Part shown: positions 4,631 to 5,164 of the stretch, piece by piece
Layout: each line of letters opens with the position of its first letter
Numbering within the stretch: the first letter of the stretch is position 1
Program-made: the position numbers and the translations under genes
Origin: Microbacteriaceae bacterium
Lineage (GTDB): Bacteria; Actinomycetota; Actinomycetes; Actinomycetales; Microbacteriaceae
DNA length: 5,164 nt
Direction of reading: 5' to 3'
NCBI GenBank assembly: GCA_009925875.1
Contig: RFQD01000111.1
Coordinates: forward strand, 1-5,164
Notes under the pieces: generated by a model
Told to the model about the DNA's origin: nothing
Seen by the model: the letters and a program-made list of their open reading frames with translations, nothing else
The model's database searches: none

Positions 4631-5164
4631 TTATTTGACGAGTGGAAACAGGATGGTTTCTCGAATTCCCAGGCCCGTGATGGCCATGAGCAAACGGTCA
4701 ATGCCCATGCCCATTCCTCCGGATGGCGGCATGCCATGCTCCAGTGCACGCAAGAACTCTTCGTCGAGGCGCATCGCCTCAAGGTCGCCCTTGGCAGCCA
4801 ATTGCGCTTGCTGAACGAATCTCTCGCGCTGCACAACGGGGTCAACCAGTTCGGAGTATCCCGTCGCAAGTTCGAACCCGCGAACGTAGAGGTCCCACTT
4901 CTCGACGACACCCTCGATGGATCGGTGGGCGCGCACGAGTGGACTCGTGTCGACGGGAAAGTCGAGCACAAACGTGGGTCGCTCGAGACCGCCCTTGACG
5001 AAATGCTCCCACAGCTCTTCAACGAGCTTGCCGTGGTTGGGGTGCGGCACATCGACGCCAACCTTGTCGGCCAGCGCGTGGAGTTCCTCCACCGACGTCT
5101 GGGGAGTGATTTCTTTCCCGGCGGCGTCCGACAGCGAGTGATACATGCTGACGCGATCCCATTC
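4631..5164 (-). CDS. lysS: Lysyl-tRNA synthetase, class II (C-terminal 177 residues, 5' end outside window)
   Basis: LysS charges tRNA(Lys) with lysine in the cytoplasm. The visible part enters at [13 protein letters not shown] and covers the second half of the class II catalytic core. [15 protein letters not shown] (62-76 of the fragment) matches E. coli Lys[30 protein letters not shown] (95-109) corresponds to the substrate-binding GNGFSELNDP region; [17 protein letters not shown] (144-160) is class II motif 3 with the ATP-binding Arg157. The protein ends ILFPLVK with TAA, the usual LysS C-terminus, so there is no C-terminal MprF or other extension; an N-terminal LysX-type fusion cannot be excluded because that end is outside. 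Reading continues in frame to the window edge. It is the first visible gene of the probable lysS - small membrane protein - cls unit. Confidence 0.97.
   Translation of the reverse strand, partial: EWDRVSMYHSLSDAAGKEITPQTSVEELHALADKVGVDVPHPNHGKLVEELWEHFVKGGLERPTFVLDFPVDTSPLVRAHRSIEGVVEKWDLYVRGFELATGYSELVDPVVQRERFVQQAQLAAKGDLEAMRLDEEFLRALEHGMPPSGGMGMGIDRLLMAITGLGIRETILFPLVK

Overview
The window is a compact, high-GC bacterial chromosome segment that looks actinobacterial, probably Microbacteriaceae or a close relative. Three things suggest this: the product sequences (ClpC starting [20 protein letters not shown], LysS ending [10 protein letters not shown]), a possible ClgR-type operator upstream of clpC, and the lysS - small membrane protein - clpC neighbourhood. 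This placement comes from recognising families, not from a database search.

Layout, left to right. (1) Positions 1-274, minus strand: the first 91 codons of clpC, the Hsp100 unfoldase of the ClpCP protease, running off the left edge. (2) Positions 275-404: a 130-bp divergent promoter region with a candidate ClgR box oriented towards clpC. (3) Positions 405-1343, plus strand: a pirin-family protein with the complete His/His/His/Glu metal site. (4) Positions 1451-2878, plus strand: a two-domain protein. It has an atypical NAD(P)-binding epimerase-type SDR domain followed in frame by a complete YbaK/ProX-type (aminoacyl-tRNA deacylase-like) domain. This fusion is the most unusual thing in the window. 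(5) Positions 2890-2918: a hairpin in the convergent gap, overlapping the end of the next gene. (6) Positions 2900-4378, minus strand: a cardiolipin synthase with two N-terminal membrane helices and two HKD motifs. (7) Positions 4401-4586, minus strand: a 61-residue single-pass membrane protein. (8) Positions 4631-5164, minus strand: the C-terminal 177 residues of lysyl-tRNA synthetase, running off the right edge.

The minus-strand genes lysS, the small membrane protein and cls are closely spaced (44 and 22 bp) and probably form one transcription unit. The pirin and SDR-YbaK genes run the opposite way and separate it from clpC. In many actinobacteria lysS and clpC are close neighbours, with lsr2 between them in mycobacteria. 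Here no lsr2 is present and other genes occupy the interval, so this looks like a variable slot between two conserved genes. The proteins cover protein quality control, translation and translational quality control (LysS and a possible trans-editing domain) and membrane lipid synthesis (Cls). There is no direct evidence that they form one pathway. I see no mobile element, CRISPR array, tRNA or rRNA.
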